The notes under the pieces: model-generated
Told to the model about the DNA's origin: nothing
The model's database searches: none
What the model saw: only the letters and a program-made list of their open reading frames with translations
Program-made: the position numbers and the translations under genes
DNA from: RFPI01 sp964470195
GTDB taxonomy: Bacteria > Pseudomonadota > Gammaproteobacteria > Burkholderiales > Methylophilaceae
Assembly (NCBI GenBank): GCA_964470195.1
Contig: CAYYBG010000002.1
Location: 34,413-98,412 of the forward strand
DNA: 64,000 nt
Direction: 5' to 3'
Shown: positions 35,376-43,923 of the stretch, piece by piece
How the letters are laid out: each line of letters opens with the position of its first letter
Numbering within the stretch: position 1 is the first letter of the stretch

Positions 35376-36208
35376 TTATCGTAACAGGCATGTCAGGCTC
35401 TGGAAAAAGTGTGGTTCTGCGCTTACTAGAAGATATCGGTTTTTATTGTGTAGATAATTTACCCGCTACCCTTATCCCTCAATTAGTAGATAACCTAAAT
35501 CCAAGTCAAACACGCATCGCAATCAGTATTGATACCCGTAGTGAAGCTCTTGAATCGCTACCAGATTATCTAACCAATATGCGCCAGCGTGGTATTGCTG
35601 TACAACTTATCTTTCTTGAATCAAATCAGGAAACCCTGGTGAAACGTTTTAGCGAGACGCGCCGGCGACATCCTCTCAGTAAAGGTAATATGACCTTGGC
35701 TGAGAGCATTCAAGTTGAACGTAATTTATTGTCTGCTTTGGCCAGCCTGGGACATCACATTGATACCAGTGACTTGAATCCAAATACCCTGCGGCAATGG
35801 GTGCGTGACTTAGTTGCATACGATCATCATGGGATGACTTTGCTCTTTACTTCTTTTGGCTTTAAACACGGCATTCCTTTAGATGCAGATTTTGTCTTCG
35901 ATGTGCGCTGTCTCCCCAATCCACATTGGGACGCAAAGCTCAGGCCATTATCTGGTAAGGATTTAGCAGTACAAGCGTTTCTCAGCAAACAATCCATGGT
36001 GCAACAGATGTTTGATGATATTCAACATTTTGTTAGTCGCTGGTTACCACATTTCATTAAAGAAAATCGCCACTATCTTACAGTCGCTGTCGGATGTACC
36101 GGTGGTCAGCATCGATCCGTGTATTTAGTTGAAAAACTGGCAACACATTTTCAATCAGAGCAACAGCAAGTTCTTATTAGACATCGAGAGTTGGAAATAA
36201 AATTATGA
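35366..36208 (+). CDS. rapZ: RNase adapter / nucleotide-binding protein RapZ
   Basis: P-loop protein; in enterobacteria it guides RNase E to a small RNA that controls glucosamine synthesis. Seen: 280 aa, Walker A TGMSGSGKSVVLRLLED, second nucleotide motif SIDTRS, and C-terminal DVRCLPNPHW and CTGGQHRSVYLVE. Starts at ATG 35366 or 35372; the second makes an ATGA overlap with the hprK stop. The sRNA partners are not known to exist here. Confidence 0.94.
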   Translation: MQMIIVTGMSGSGKSVVLRLLEDIGFYCVDNLPATLIPQLVDNLNPSQTRIAISIDTRSEALESLPDYLTNMRQRGIAVQLIFLESNQETLVKRFSETRRRHPLSKGNMTLAESIQVERNLLSALASLGHHIDTSDLNPNTLRQWVRDLVAYDHHGMTLLFTSFGFKHGIPLDADFVFDVRCLPNPHWDAKLRPLSGKDLAVQAFLSKQSMVQQMFDDIQHFVSRWLPHFIKENRHYLTVAVGCTGGQHRSVYLVEKLATHFQSEQQQVLIRHRELEIKL

Positions 36209-36615
36209 TTGGTATTCTTATCGTAGCGCATGGTGATTTGGGTCATAGCTTGATTGAATGTGCTACCCATGTAATGGGCATACGACCACCTAAACTTGAG
36301 CATTTTGGTATACAAACTGATGATGATCCTTGCGCAATGTTGCCAAAGATGGAAACCGCCGTTGAGAACTTAGATGAAGGGGACGGAGTACTTATCCTTT
36401 CAGATATTTATGGCGCAACCCCTTGCAATATCGTCAGCAAGTTACTGAAGGATGACAAAGTCATCGGTATAGCCGGCGTCAATTTGCCAATGTTAGTGAG
36501 AGCATTGACTTATCGTAATGGTGACTTAAATGCTTTAGCCGAAAAAGCCCTAAGTGGCGGTCAACAAGGTGTGATTAACTTTACCGAAAACGCATGCAAA
36601 GAAGCACAATCATGA
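36205..36615 (+). CDS. PTS mannose-type EIIA component
   Basis: Phosphocarrier EIIA of the mannose family, 136 aa. Seen: N-terminal ILIVAHGDLGHSLIECA with the phosphorylated His (about residue 9), and SDIYGATPCNIVSKLL. No EIIB, EIIC or EIID is in the window, so it may be a regulatory phosphate acceptor. Overlaps rapZ and ptsH by ATGA at both ends, so translation is coupled. Confidence 0.92.
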   Translation: MIGILIVAHGDLGHSLIECATHVMGIRPPKLEHFGIQTDDDPCAMLPKMETAVENLDEGDGVLILSDIYGATPCNIVSKLLKDDKVIGIAGVNLPMLVRALTYRNGDLNALAEKALSGGQQGVINFTENACKEAQS

Positions 36616-36878
36616 AACTAGATATCGAGATTATTAACAAACTTGGCTTGCATGCACGTGCTTCAACAAAACTTACGCAAATGGCAAGCAAGTTTACCAG
36701 CGAAATCTGGATAGAGCGCAATGGCCGTCGCGTTAATGCAAAGAGTATTATGGGGGTGATGATGTTAGCAGCAAGTAAAGGTAGCGTGGTCACCTTAGAA
36801 GCTCAAGGTACAGATGCAGAGGAAGCGATTCAAGCCCTTGTGCAGCTTATCCAAGATCGATTTGGAGAGCCCGAATAA
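36612..36878 (+). CDS. ptsH: HPr phosphocarrier protein
   Basis: Small PTS carrier, 88 aa from ATG 36612 (ATGA overlap with the EIIA stop). Seen: active-site His in NKLGLHARASTKL (His 15) and regulatory Ser in NAKSIMGVMML (Ser 46), the site used by HprK. Both sites are intact, so the protein can be controlled by phosphorylation on either. Confidence 0.96.
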   Translation: MKLDIEIINKLGLHARASTKLTQMASKFTSEIWIERNGRRVNAKSIMGVMMLAASKGSVVTLEAQGTDAEEAIQALVQLIQDRFGEPE

Positions 36879-38602
36879 TGAGTTTTTCTATCCATGGTGT
36901 TGGGGTATCCGCAGGCATCGCCATAGGTCATGCCCATCTGGTATCGCATGCGCTTTTGGAAGTTGTACATTATTTGGTTCCAGAGCATTTGCTTGATCAA
37001 GAAATCGCTCGTTATGACCAAGCTATACAGACTGTGCAACAAGACTTGCATCATGTTAGTCAGCACTTACCTAGCAAAGCACCCAAAGAGCTAGAAGCAT
37101 TTATCCACACGCATCAACAGTTACTAAATGATCACAGCATACGTGCTGATCCCAAGCAAATCATTCTTGATGAGCGCTGTAACGCTGAATGGGCGCTCAA
37201 GCAAAAACTGGAAAGCATCGTAGAACAGTTTGAGCAAATTGAAGATGAGTATTTGAGAGAACGTAAGCAGGATGTTATCCAAGTTGCTGAACGTATCATC
37301 AAAGTACTTTTAGGCCGGCCTAGTCAAGTCCCTATACTTGAACAAGAAAAAGCCATAATTTTGGTTGCACACGACATCTCACCAGCCGACGCTATTCAGT
37401 TCAAACAACACCAATTTGCTGCATTCGTCACCGACGTTGGTGGCGCCACCTCGCATACAGCTATTTTAGCGCGTAGTTTAAATATTCCATCTATTGTCGC
37501 CCTTCATCGAGCACGTGCACTGGTAAGAGATGGTGATCAGATTATTGTCGATGGCACCAATGGTGTGCTCATCATCGACCCAGATAAAACTACACTAGCT
37601 GAATACAAGCTGCGTCAGGAGCAGTGGCAACTCGAACAGCAAAAACTCAAACGTTTAAAAAATACCAAAGCAGTGACTTTAGATGGTGTCGATATAGAGA
37701 TGTATGCCAATATTGAAATCCCTCAAGATGTCACGCAAGCAAATGCAGCTGGAGCCTCTGGTATCGGTCTTTACCGAACTGAATTTCTATTTATGAATCG
37801 TCGTGAAGCCCCCAATGAAGAGGAACAATTTCAAGCCTATCGCCAAGTTGCGGAAGCGATGCAAGACAAGCCTGTCGTTATTCGAACATTGGATTTAGGT
37901 GCAGATAAACAAATTAGTGCTGATTTGGAACGTAGCTGTACTAATCCAGCTTTAGGTTTGCGTGCAATACGTCTGTGCTTGGCGGATCCACCACTGTTCC
38001 ACACTCAGCTTCGGGCACTTTTAAAAGCCTCAGCGTTTGGCAATATTCAAATACTTTTACCTATGCTTTCCTCGACTAGCGAGTTACGTCAGTCCTTATT
38101 ATTTATTGAACGTGCCAAGCAAAGTCTGAGACTAGAAAAAATACAATTTAATGAAGACATCCAAGTTGGGGGGATGATAGAAATTCCTGCAGCCGCAATT
38201 TGCGCAGAAGCATTTGCGCGTGAATTAGATTTCCTCTCCATCGGCACTAATGATTTGATTCAATATTGTTTGGCGATTGATCGAACAGACGACAGTGTTT
38301 CACACTTATACAACCCACTACATCCTGCAGTACTGCGCATGATAGAAATGACAATAAAAGCAGCTGTCAAAGTAGGTAAAAAAGTCTCTATATGTGGTGA
38401 GATGGCAGGCGATATTAAACTCACCAGGCTTTTATTAGGACTTGGATTAAGACAATTTTCTATGCATCCAGCGCATATTTTGAATGTGAAATATTTGGTA
38501 TTAAATAGTGAGCTTTCTAAACTTCAACCGATCGCCAAGAAAATTGTTACGACACAAGACATGGATAAGATTGAACCTTTAATCGCTAAATTGAATCATT
38601 AA
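36878..38602 (+). CDS. ptsI: PTS enzyme I
   Basis: Transfers phosphate from PEP to HPr. Seen: 574 aa, N-terminal HPr-binding helices, catalytic His in VGGATSHTAILARSL (about residue 190), PEP-binding GIGLYRTEFLFMNR, and C-terminal ICGEMAGD. Start overlaps the ptsH stop as TAATG. Last gene of the block that starts at kdsD. Confidence 0.96.
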   Translation: MSFSIHGVGVSAGIAIGHAHLVSHALLEVVHYLVPEHLLDQEIARYDQAIQTVQQDLHHVSQHLPSKAPKELEAFIHTHQQLLNDHSIRADPKQIILDERCNAEWALKQKLESIVEQFEQIEDEYLRERKQDVIQVAERIIKVLLGRPSQVPILEQEKAIILVAHDISPADAIQFKQHQFAAFVTDVGGATSHTAILARSLNIPSIVALHRARALVRDGDQIIVDGTNGVLIIDPDKTTLAEYKLRQEQWQLEQQKLKRLKNTKAVTLDGVDIEMYANIEIPQDVTQANAAGASGIGLYRTEFLFMNRREAPNEEEQFQAYRQVAEAMQDKPVVIRTLDLGADKQISADLERSCTNPALGLRAIRLCLADPPLFHTQLRALLKASAFGNIQILLPMLSSTSELRQSLLFIERAKQSLRLEKIQFNEDIQVGGMIEIPAAAICAEAFARELDFLSIGTNDLIQYCLAIDRTDDSVSHLYNPLHPAVLRMIEMTIKAAVKVGKKVSICGEMAGDIKLTRLLLGLGLRQFSMHPAHILNVKYLVLNSELSKLQPIAKKIVTTQDMDKIEPLIAKLNH

Positions 38603-38636
38603 ACTGTAAAAATTTTAGTATTAAGTGAGTATAACT

Positions 38637-40664
38637 ATGCAAAACCCTCTGCTCGATTTTTCTGGACTACCTCAGTTTGACCGTATCAAGCCTGAGCACA
38701 TTACTCCAGCCCTAGATACCTTGCTACAACAAGGTAAACAAATCATAGAACAACTGGCAGCTAGCGATGTGGCGCCAACTTGGAAAAATTTTGCCGAACC
38801 ACTAGAGGAAATTGAAGAAAAACTATCTCGAGTTTGGTCGCAAGTTGGTCATATGAACGCAGTGGTGAATTCGCCAGCATTACGCGAGGCGTATAACGAC
38901 AATCTGCCTAAGTTGACCGATTTCTATTCTGACCTGGCCCAAGATGAGCGCTTATACACCAAGTTCAAAGCACTTAAGGCGAGTCGCGAGTATGCCTCGC
39001 TAACACAGGCACAAAGGAAAATTGTAGATAATGAAATACGCGATTTCAAATTAGGCGGTGCTGAATTACCAGCCGCGCAAAAGCAACGTTTTAAACAAAT
39101 TCAGGAACAACTCTCTAAGCTGACCACCAAATTTGAAGAAAATATTATGGATACGGTGGATACGTTTCAGCATATCGAAACTGACGCAACTAACCTTTCA
39201 GGCCTACCACAGGACGCTATTACAGCAGCGCAGCAAGCGGCTGAAACAGCTGGTAAATCAGGCTATTTATTTACCCTGCATTTCCCCTCTTATATGCCAG
39301 TCCTGCAATATGCCGACCACCGCCCTTTGCGCGAAACTTTGTACCGTGCTTATGCAACCCGCGCTTCCGAGTTGGGTGAGGCGAAATGGGATAACACAGC
39401 ACTGATACAACAGATTCTAGCCTTACGACATGAAGCTGCTGTCATGTTGGGTTTTAGCAATTATGCTGAAATGTCCTTGGCTACCAAAATGGCAGACAGT
39501 CCTCAACAAGTGATCGATTTTTTGTATAGCCTTGCACAACGCGCCAAACCTTATGCACAAGAAGATATGCACGAGCTAAAGGCCTTTGCTGCTGACTTGG
39601 GAATTGCCGATATGCAGGCTTGGGACGTGGCTTATGTATCAGAGAAATTACGAGAAAAGAAATATGCTTACTCGGACCAAGAGGTCAAACAATATTTCCC
39701 CGAAGCAAAGGTATTACAAGGTTTGTTCAAAGTAGTAGAGAGCATCTTCAAAGTCCATGTGCGGAAAACGCAAGCGCCTGTTTGGCATAGCGATGCTAGT
39801 TTTTATGAAATACGAGATCAGCAACAACATCTGATTGGCCAATTTTATTTAGATTTATACGCACGCAATAACAAACGTGGTGGTGCCTGGATGGATGAGG
39901 CTATCACTCGACGTTTATTTGATGGACAGCTTACCACGCCAGTAGCTTATCTCACCTGCAACTTCTCCGCACCAGTAGGAGATAAACCTGCACTATTTAC
40001 CCATGATGAAGTGATTACATTGTTCCATGAATTTGGTCATGGATTACATCATATGCTAACTCGCGTTGAGAGCTATGGGGTATCTGGAATTAAAGGTGTG
40101 GAATGGGATGCAGTGGAATTACCTAGCCAGTTTATGGAAAACTTTTGCTGGGAATGGGATGTAGTCAAATATATGACTAGTCATATCGATACTGGTGAGA
40201 GCTTGCCACGTAGCTTATTCGATAAGATGATGGCTGCTAAAAATTTCCAATCGGGTATGCAAACTGTTCGACAAATCGAATTCTCATTATTTGATATGCG
40301 CTTGCATCATGAGTATCGGGACAACAATAGAATCGATGTATTGCAATTGATTGAGCAAGTCAGAGATGAAGTTGCTGTAGTCAGACCTCCAAAATGGAAT
40401 CGTTTCCCTCATGCTTTTTCACACATATTTGCAGGTGGCTATGCTGCTGGCTATTACAGCTATAAATGGGCAGAGGTTTTATCTGCTGACGCCTATAGTA
40501 TGTTCGAGGAAAACGGTGTGTTGTGTGCAGAAACTGGTCAGCGCTTTTGGCACGAAATTTTAGCTCAAGGTGGTTCTCGACCCGCGATGGAATCATTTGT
40601 CGCTTTCCGCGGACGAACTCCTGATATCGAAGCTTTGTTGCGCCATCATGGTATGAGTGCCTAA
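38637..40664 (+). CDS. prlC: Oligopeptidase A (M3 family)
   Basis: Cytoplasmic zinc metallopeptidase that degrades short peptides and cleaved signal peptides. Seen: about 675 aa, zinc site LFHEFGHGLHHML (HExxH) with the downstream Glu in GVEWDAVELPSQFMEN. A GTG at 38625 is in frame, but homologues start at MQNPLLDF-like sequence, so ATG 38637 is chosen. Stop overlaps the xthA start. Confidence 0.94.
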   Translation: MQNPLLDFSGLPQFDRIKPEHITPALDTLLQQGKQIIEQLAASDVAPTWKNFAEPLEEIEEKLSRVWSQVGHMNAVVNSPALREAYNDNLPKLTDFYSDLAQDERLYTKFKALKASREYASLTQAQRKIVDNEIRDFKLGGAELPAAQKQRFKQIQEQLSKLTTKFEENIMDTVDTFQHIETDATNLSGLPQDAITAAQQAAETAGKSGYLFTLHFPSYMPVLQYADHRPLRETLYRAYATRASELGEAKWDNTALIQQILALRHEAAVMLGFSNYAEMSLATKMADSPQQVIDFLYSLAQRAKPYAQEDMHELKAFAADLGIADMQAWDVAYVSEKLREKKYAYSDQEVKQYFPEAKVLQGLFKVVESIFKVHVRKTQAPVWHSDASFYEIRDQQQHLIGQFYLDLYARNNKRGGAWMDEAITRRLFDGQLTTPVAYLTCNFSAPVGDKPALFTHDEVITLFHEFGHGLHHMLTRVESYGVSGIKGVEWDAVELPSQFMENFCWEWDVVKYMTSHIDTGESLPRSLFDKMMAAKNFQSGMQTVRQIEFSLFDMRLHHEYRDNNRIDVLQLIEQVRDEVAVVRPPKWNRFPHAFSHIFAGGYAAGYYSYKWAEVLSADAYSMFEENGVLCAETGQRFWHEILAQGGSRPAMESFVAFRGRTPDIEALLRHHGMSA

Positions 40665-41443
40665 TGAAAATTGCCACTTGGAATGTCAATTCTTTAACAG
40701 TCAGACTGCCTCATGTCTTGGATTGGTTGGCCAGCGAAAAACCAGATGCATTGTGCCTACAAGAGACCAAACAAGAGGATAGCAAATTCCCATATGATAC
40801 GTTGCGAGAGGCTGGTTATCATGCTATCCACAATGGTCAAAAAACCTATAATGGCGTAGCAATTATTAGTCCTCATGCATTGGATTGTGTCAGCAACGAT
40901 ATAGCGGGTTTCGAAGATGAGCAGCGACGTGTCATCAGTGCAAGTGTTAAAGGCATACGTTTAGTATGTGCTTATATTCCTAATGGACAGTCAGTGGGCT
41001 CAGATAAGTATCAATATAAATTAGACTGGTTGAATGCTTTTACACTTTGGTTAAAACAACAGCTTACGCAATACCCCAAGCTTGCGCTATTGGGTGACTA
41101 TAATATCGCTCCAAGTGATATTGATTGTCATGATCCATTGGCTTGGCAGGGTCAAGTATTAGTCAGCGATGCTGAACGGGCCGCCTTTCAGCAGTTAATC
41201 TCTCTCGGTTTCCATGACAGTTTTCGTCTATTCAACCAAGATAGTGGACAATATAGTTGGTGGGATTATCGTATGGCAGCGTTCAGACGAAATTTGGGTA
41301 TGCGTATAGATCATATTTTAGTGAGTGAACCTCTAAAAACATTCTGTCAACAAAGTTATATCGACAAAAGCCCACGAAAACTTGAACGTCCAAGTGATCA
41401 TACTCCAGTGGTACTTGAATTGGACGATAGTGGGCTACTCTAG
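40664..41443 (+). CDS. xthA: Exodeoxyribonuclease III
   Basis: Mg-dependent AP endonuclease and 3'-5' exonuclease for base excision repair. Seen: 259 aa, MKIATWNVNSLTVRLPHVLDWL, CLQETKQ, LLGDYNIAPSDID, and catalytic SDHTPVVLEL near the C-terminus. Start overlaps the prlC stop (TAATG). Confidence 0.95.
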   Translation: MKIATWNVNSLTVRLPHVLDWLASEKPDALCLQETKQEDSKFPYDTLREAGYHAIHNGQKTYNGVAIISPHALDCVSNDIAGFEDEQRRVISASVKGIRLVCAYIPNGQSVGSDKYQYKLDWLNAFTLWLKQQLTQYPKLALLGDYNIAPSDIDCHDPLAWQGQVLVSDAERAAFQQLISLGFHDSFRLFNQDSGQYSWWDYRMAAFRRNLGMRIDHILVSEPLKTFCQQSYIDKSPRKLERPSDHTPVVLELDDSGLL

Positions 41444-41473
41444 TACACTGAATCTAAGGCTCTGCCCTAGCAA

Positions 41474-42652
41474 ATGAATCCTCCTTCAACCTATACACAA
41501 GCCATTCAATGGCAAATTGCTGGACAACAATATTCCGCAATCTGGCATTCCGAAGCTGGGCTGGCTGTTCCAGAAAAGCTGATTTTGGTAGATGACAGCA
41601 TCAGTGCAAATCAGGCCTATCAACTCGCTAGTCAAGGTAATAATCTTTTATGGCTCGGTGACTTTCATCAAGCTAAACAAGTACTCAACGCAATGGCTAG
41701 ACGATATGAAAAGAAAAGTCACACAGCCAAAACAATACCCTCGCAAAATCAAAGTGCTGACTCCGTTGCTAGATTGAGCGCTGAAGATTTTCATCGCTAT
41801 CGTATGGCACAAGCGCAGCGCGCTCGTATTCTTGGCAGGATATTAATTCCATTGCAGCCGAATAACACCATTCCTTTACGCAGAGCTCCAGATGTTTCAA
41901 TTGCTTGTGATCAAGTGTTGCCTACCTGTGACAAACTACGGGTCATGTCTTTACGTGAAATGTTAAGTATTATTTCAGCGTTTGAATGGCGTAAAAAAGG
42001 AATATGGATAGATGCCCTAGAATCTCGGATTCATCCCCACTACGGTGTATTCTCTCCGCTTCGCGGAGAATATTTGTCATTGCTTGCCAAGGCGCCTTTA
42101 GACAAAGTGGATATCGCTTGGGATATTGGTACCGGAACAGGTGTGATTAGTGCTTTACTTGCAAAGCGAGGAATCAAACATATTATCGCTACTGATAATG
42201 ATCCTCGTGCATTGTCATGTGCTAAAGAAAATCTTCAGCATATGGGAATCTCGTCGGTTCAACTCGAGCTTACAGATTTATTTCCAAAGGCTAAACAAGC
42301 CGCAGATTTGATTATTTGTAATCCACCTTGGATACCTGCCAAGCCTAGCGCACCGATCGAGCGAGCAGTCTATGACTTAGACAGTAAAATGCTGAGCAGT
42401 TTTCTTACTGGAGTAGGCACTCACCTGTCGGCAGAAGGTGAAGCATGGCTAATCATGTCTAATCTTGCCGAGCTTTTGGGATTGAGAAAGCAAGACGAGT
42501 TATTGCAACGGATTTCTCAAGCAGGCTTGCACATCATCGCCAAAATGGATATTCAGCCCCAACATCGAAAAGCATTCGATAGTCACGATGCACTTCATTC
42601 AGCCCGTAAACAAGAGATTACTTCACTTTATCGATTACGGCGGGCGAGTTAA
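41474..42652 (+). CDS. Class I SAM methyltransferase, MTS/small-domain type
   Basis: Predicted methyltransferase, 392 aa. Seen: motif I AWDIGTGTGVISALLAKRG (residue about 217) and the NPPW catalytic motif ICNPPWIPAKP, which is typical of enzymes that methylate amide or base nitrogens (RsmC/PrmC/RlmG-like). The N-terminal 190 residues are not recognised and are predicted mainly helical. Target unknown. Convergent with ntrX, six bases apart. Confidence 0.75.
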   Translation: MNPPSTYTQAIQWQIAGQQYSAIWHSEAGLAVPEKLILVDDSISANQAYQLASQGNNLLWLGDFHQAKQVLNAMARRYEKKSHTAKTIPSQNQSADSVARLSAEDFHRYRMAQAQRARILGRILIPLQPNNTIPLRRAPDVSIACDQVLPTCDKLRVMSLREMLSIISAFEWRKKGIWIDALESRIHPHYGVFSPLRGEYLSLLAKAPLDKVDIAWDIGTGTGVISALLAKRGIKHIIATDNDPRALSCAKENLQHMGISSVQLELTDLFPKAKQAADLIICNPPWIPAKPSAPIERAVYDLDSKMLSSFLTGVGTHLSAEGEAWLIMSNLAELLGLRKQDELLQRISQAGLHIIAKMDIQPQHRKAFDSHDALHSARKQEITSLYRLRRAS

Positions 42653-42657
42653 ATACA

Positions 42658-43923
42658 CTACTTAATTTTGATCCCTAACTGTTTTAATTTTCGGTACAGA
42701 TGAGTGCGCTCCATTTCAACATTCTCTGCCACCTTACTCATATTTCTGTCGGCTTTTTGAATTTGATGTTCAAAATATAAACGCTCAAAATCATCACGCG
42801 CCTCACGCAGGGGTAGGTCTAAGTTGACTGATAGCGAACCAATAGCCAATCGGTCTTTATCCTCTGTCACTGGCTGAAATTGTTGTATAACGCGGACTAC
42901 ATCCTGTTCTGTCACCCGCTCGCCTTTACTGGACTGTAAAAGCGATCGAATAACATGATCGAGTTGCGATAAATTTCCAGGCCATTCAGTCTTTCTCAAG
43001 GCATTCAATGCTGCCGTATCAAACTCTCGATACGGCAAACTATTGCTCTCAGCCAACATCATACCAAGTGCGCGCACAATATCAGGAATATCGTCCTTGT
43101 TTTGATTCAAAATCGGTAATTGAATTACATTGTTGCAGAGTATTTGTAATAGCTGGGGATCTAATTGTTGTTCTTGTAAGACATTTAAACTAAGCGCTGA
43201 GGCACATACGATTTTAACTTGATGCTTTTCGGACTTGGCAATACATAAATTCAGACCTTTTTGTTGTGTACGAGTTAACTCAGCTAACTCAGAAATCAGC
43301 AACACCCCTTGATCCAGTTCTTGTAATAGCGCCAATGGCTCACTACTTAACCTATCCAAATCATCTAAAACCATCCATGGTGTATCGTGTTGATGGAAAA
43401 ATTTGGCATATAAATGTGCGCCTGTATGTTGCTCACCTAATAACAAAACAGGAAAATATTTTGCTGCCAAGGTCTCAAAATTGGCACGCAATTCATTCAC
43501 TAATGCCCCTTTGCCCAGCATTAAAAAATGAATATCTGATTTTGGTAATTGCTCAAGATGCTTCAGCGCAGCAGTCACTGTTTTCAATAATTTTTGAAGG
43601 GCAATCGGTTTTTCGAGAAAATCAAAAGCACCGATTCTAGTAGCCTCTACGGCAGTATCTATCGTGCCATGACCTGACATCATCACGACAGGCATCGTGA
43701 GTAGCCCTGCATTTCCCCACTCCTTGAGCAAACTTATACCGTCGCAATCTGGCATCCAAATATCGAGTAAAACCAAGTCTGGCGTTTGCTGCTGACGATA
43801 TATTCGGGCCTCAGCAGCATTTTCAGCCAGACGAACATGGTAGCCTTCATCCTGCAAAATGTCGCGTAGAAGTTCGCGAATACCAACCTCATCATCTACA
43901 ACCAAAATTTGTCTTGCACTCAT
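42658..43923 (-). CDS. ntrX: NtrX-like response regulator with degenerate AAA+ domain
   Basis: Response regulator paired with NtrY. Seen: an N-terminal receiver (ILVVDDEVGIRELLRDIL, phosphoacceptor in LVLLDIWMPDCDG, then FDFLEKPI), a central region of AAA+ type, and a C-terminal Fis-type HTH (KVAENVEMERTHLYRKLKQLGIKIK). The central domain lacks a Walker A (LLGEQHTGAHLYAKFF replaces GExGTGKE) and the GAFTGA loop is absent; only a weak Walker B (WMVLDDLDRL) and WPGNLSQLD remain. It should therefore not activate sigma-54 in the normal way. Confidence 0.88.
   Translation of the reverse strand: MSARQILVVDDEVGIRELLRDILQDEGYHVRLAENAAEARIYRQQQTPDLVLLDIWMPDCDGISLLKEWGNAGLLTMPVVMMSGHGTIDTAVEATRIGAFDFLEKPIALQKLLKTVTAALKHLEQLPKSDIHFLMLGKGALVNELRANFETLAAKYFPVLLLGEQHTGAHLYAKFFHQHDTPWMVLDDLDRLSSEPLALLQELDQGVLLISELAELTRTQQKGLNLCIAKSEKHQVKIVCASALSLNVLQEQQLDPQLLQILCNNVIQLPILNQNKDDIPDIVRALGMMLAESNSLPYREFDTAALNALRKTEWPGNLSQLDHVIRSLLQSSKGERVTEQDVVRVIQQFQPVTEDKDRLAIGSLSVNLDLPLREARDDFERLYFEHQIQKADRNMSKVAENVEMERTHLYRKLKQLGIKIK

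Noticed and set aside
43266..43640. 124-aa frame opposite ntrX
   Set aside because: Antisense to the ntrX central domain, no start signals; does not explain the missing Walker A.
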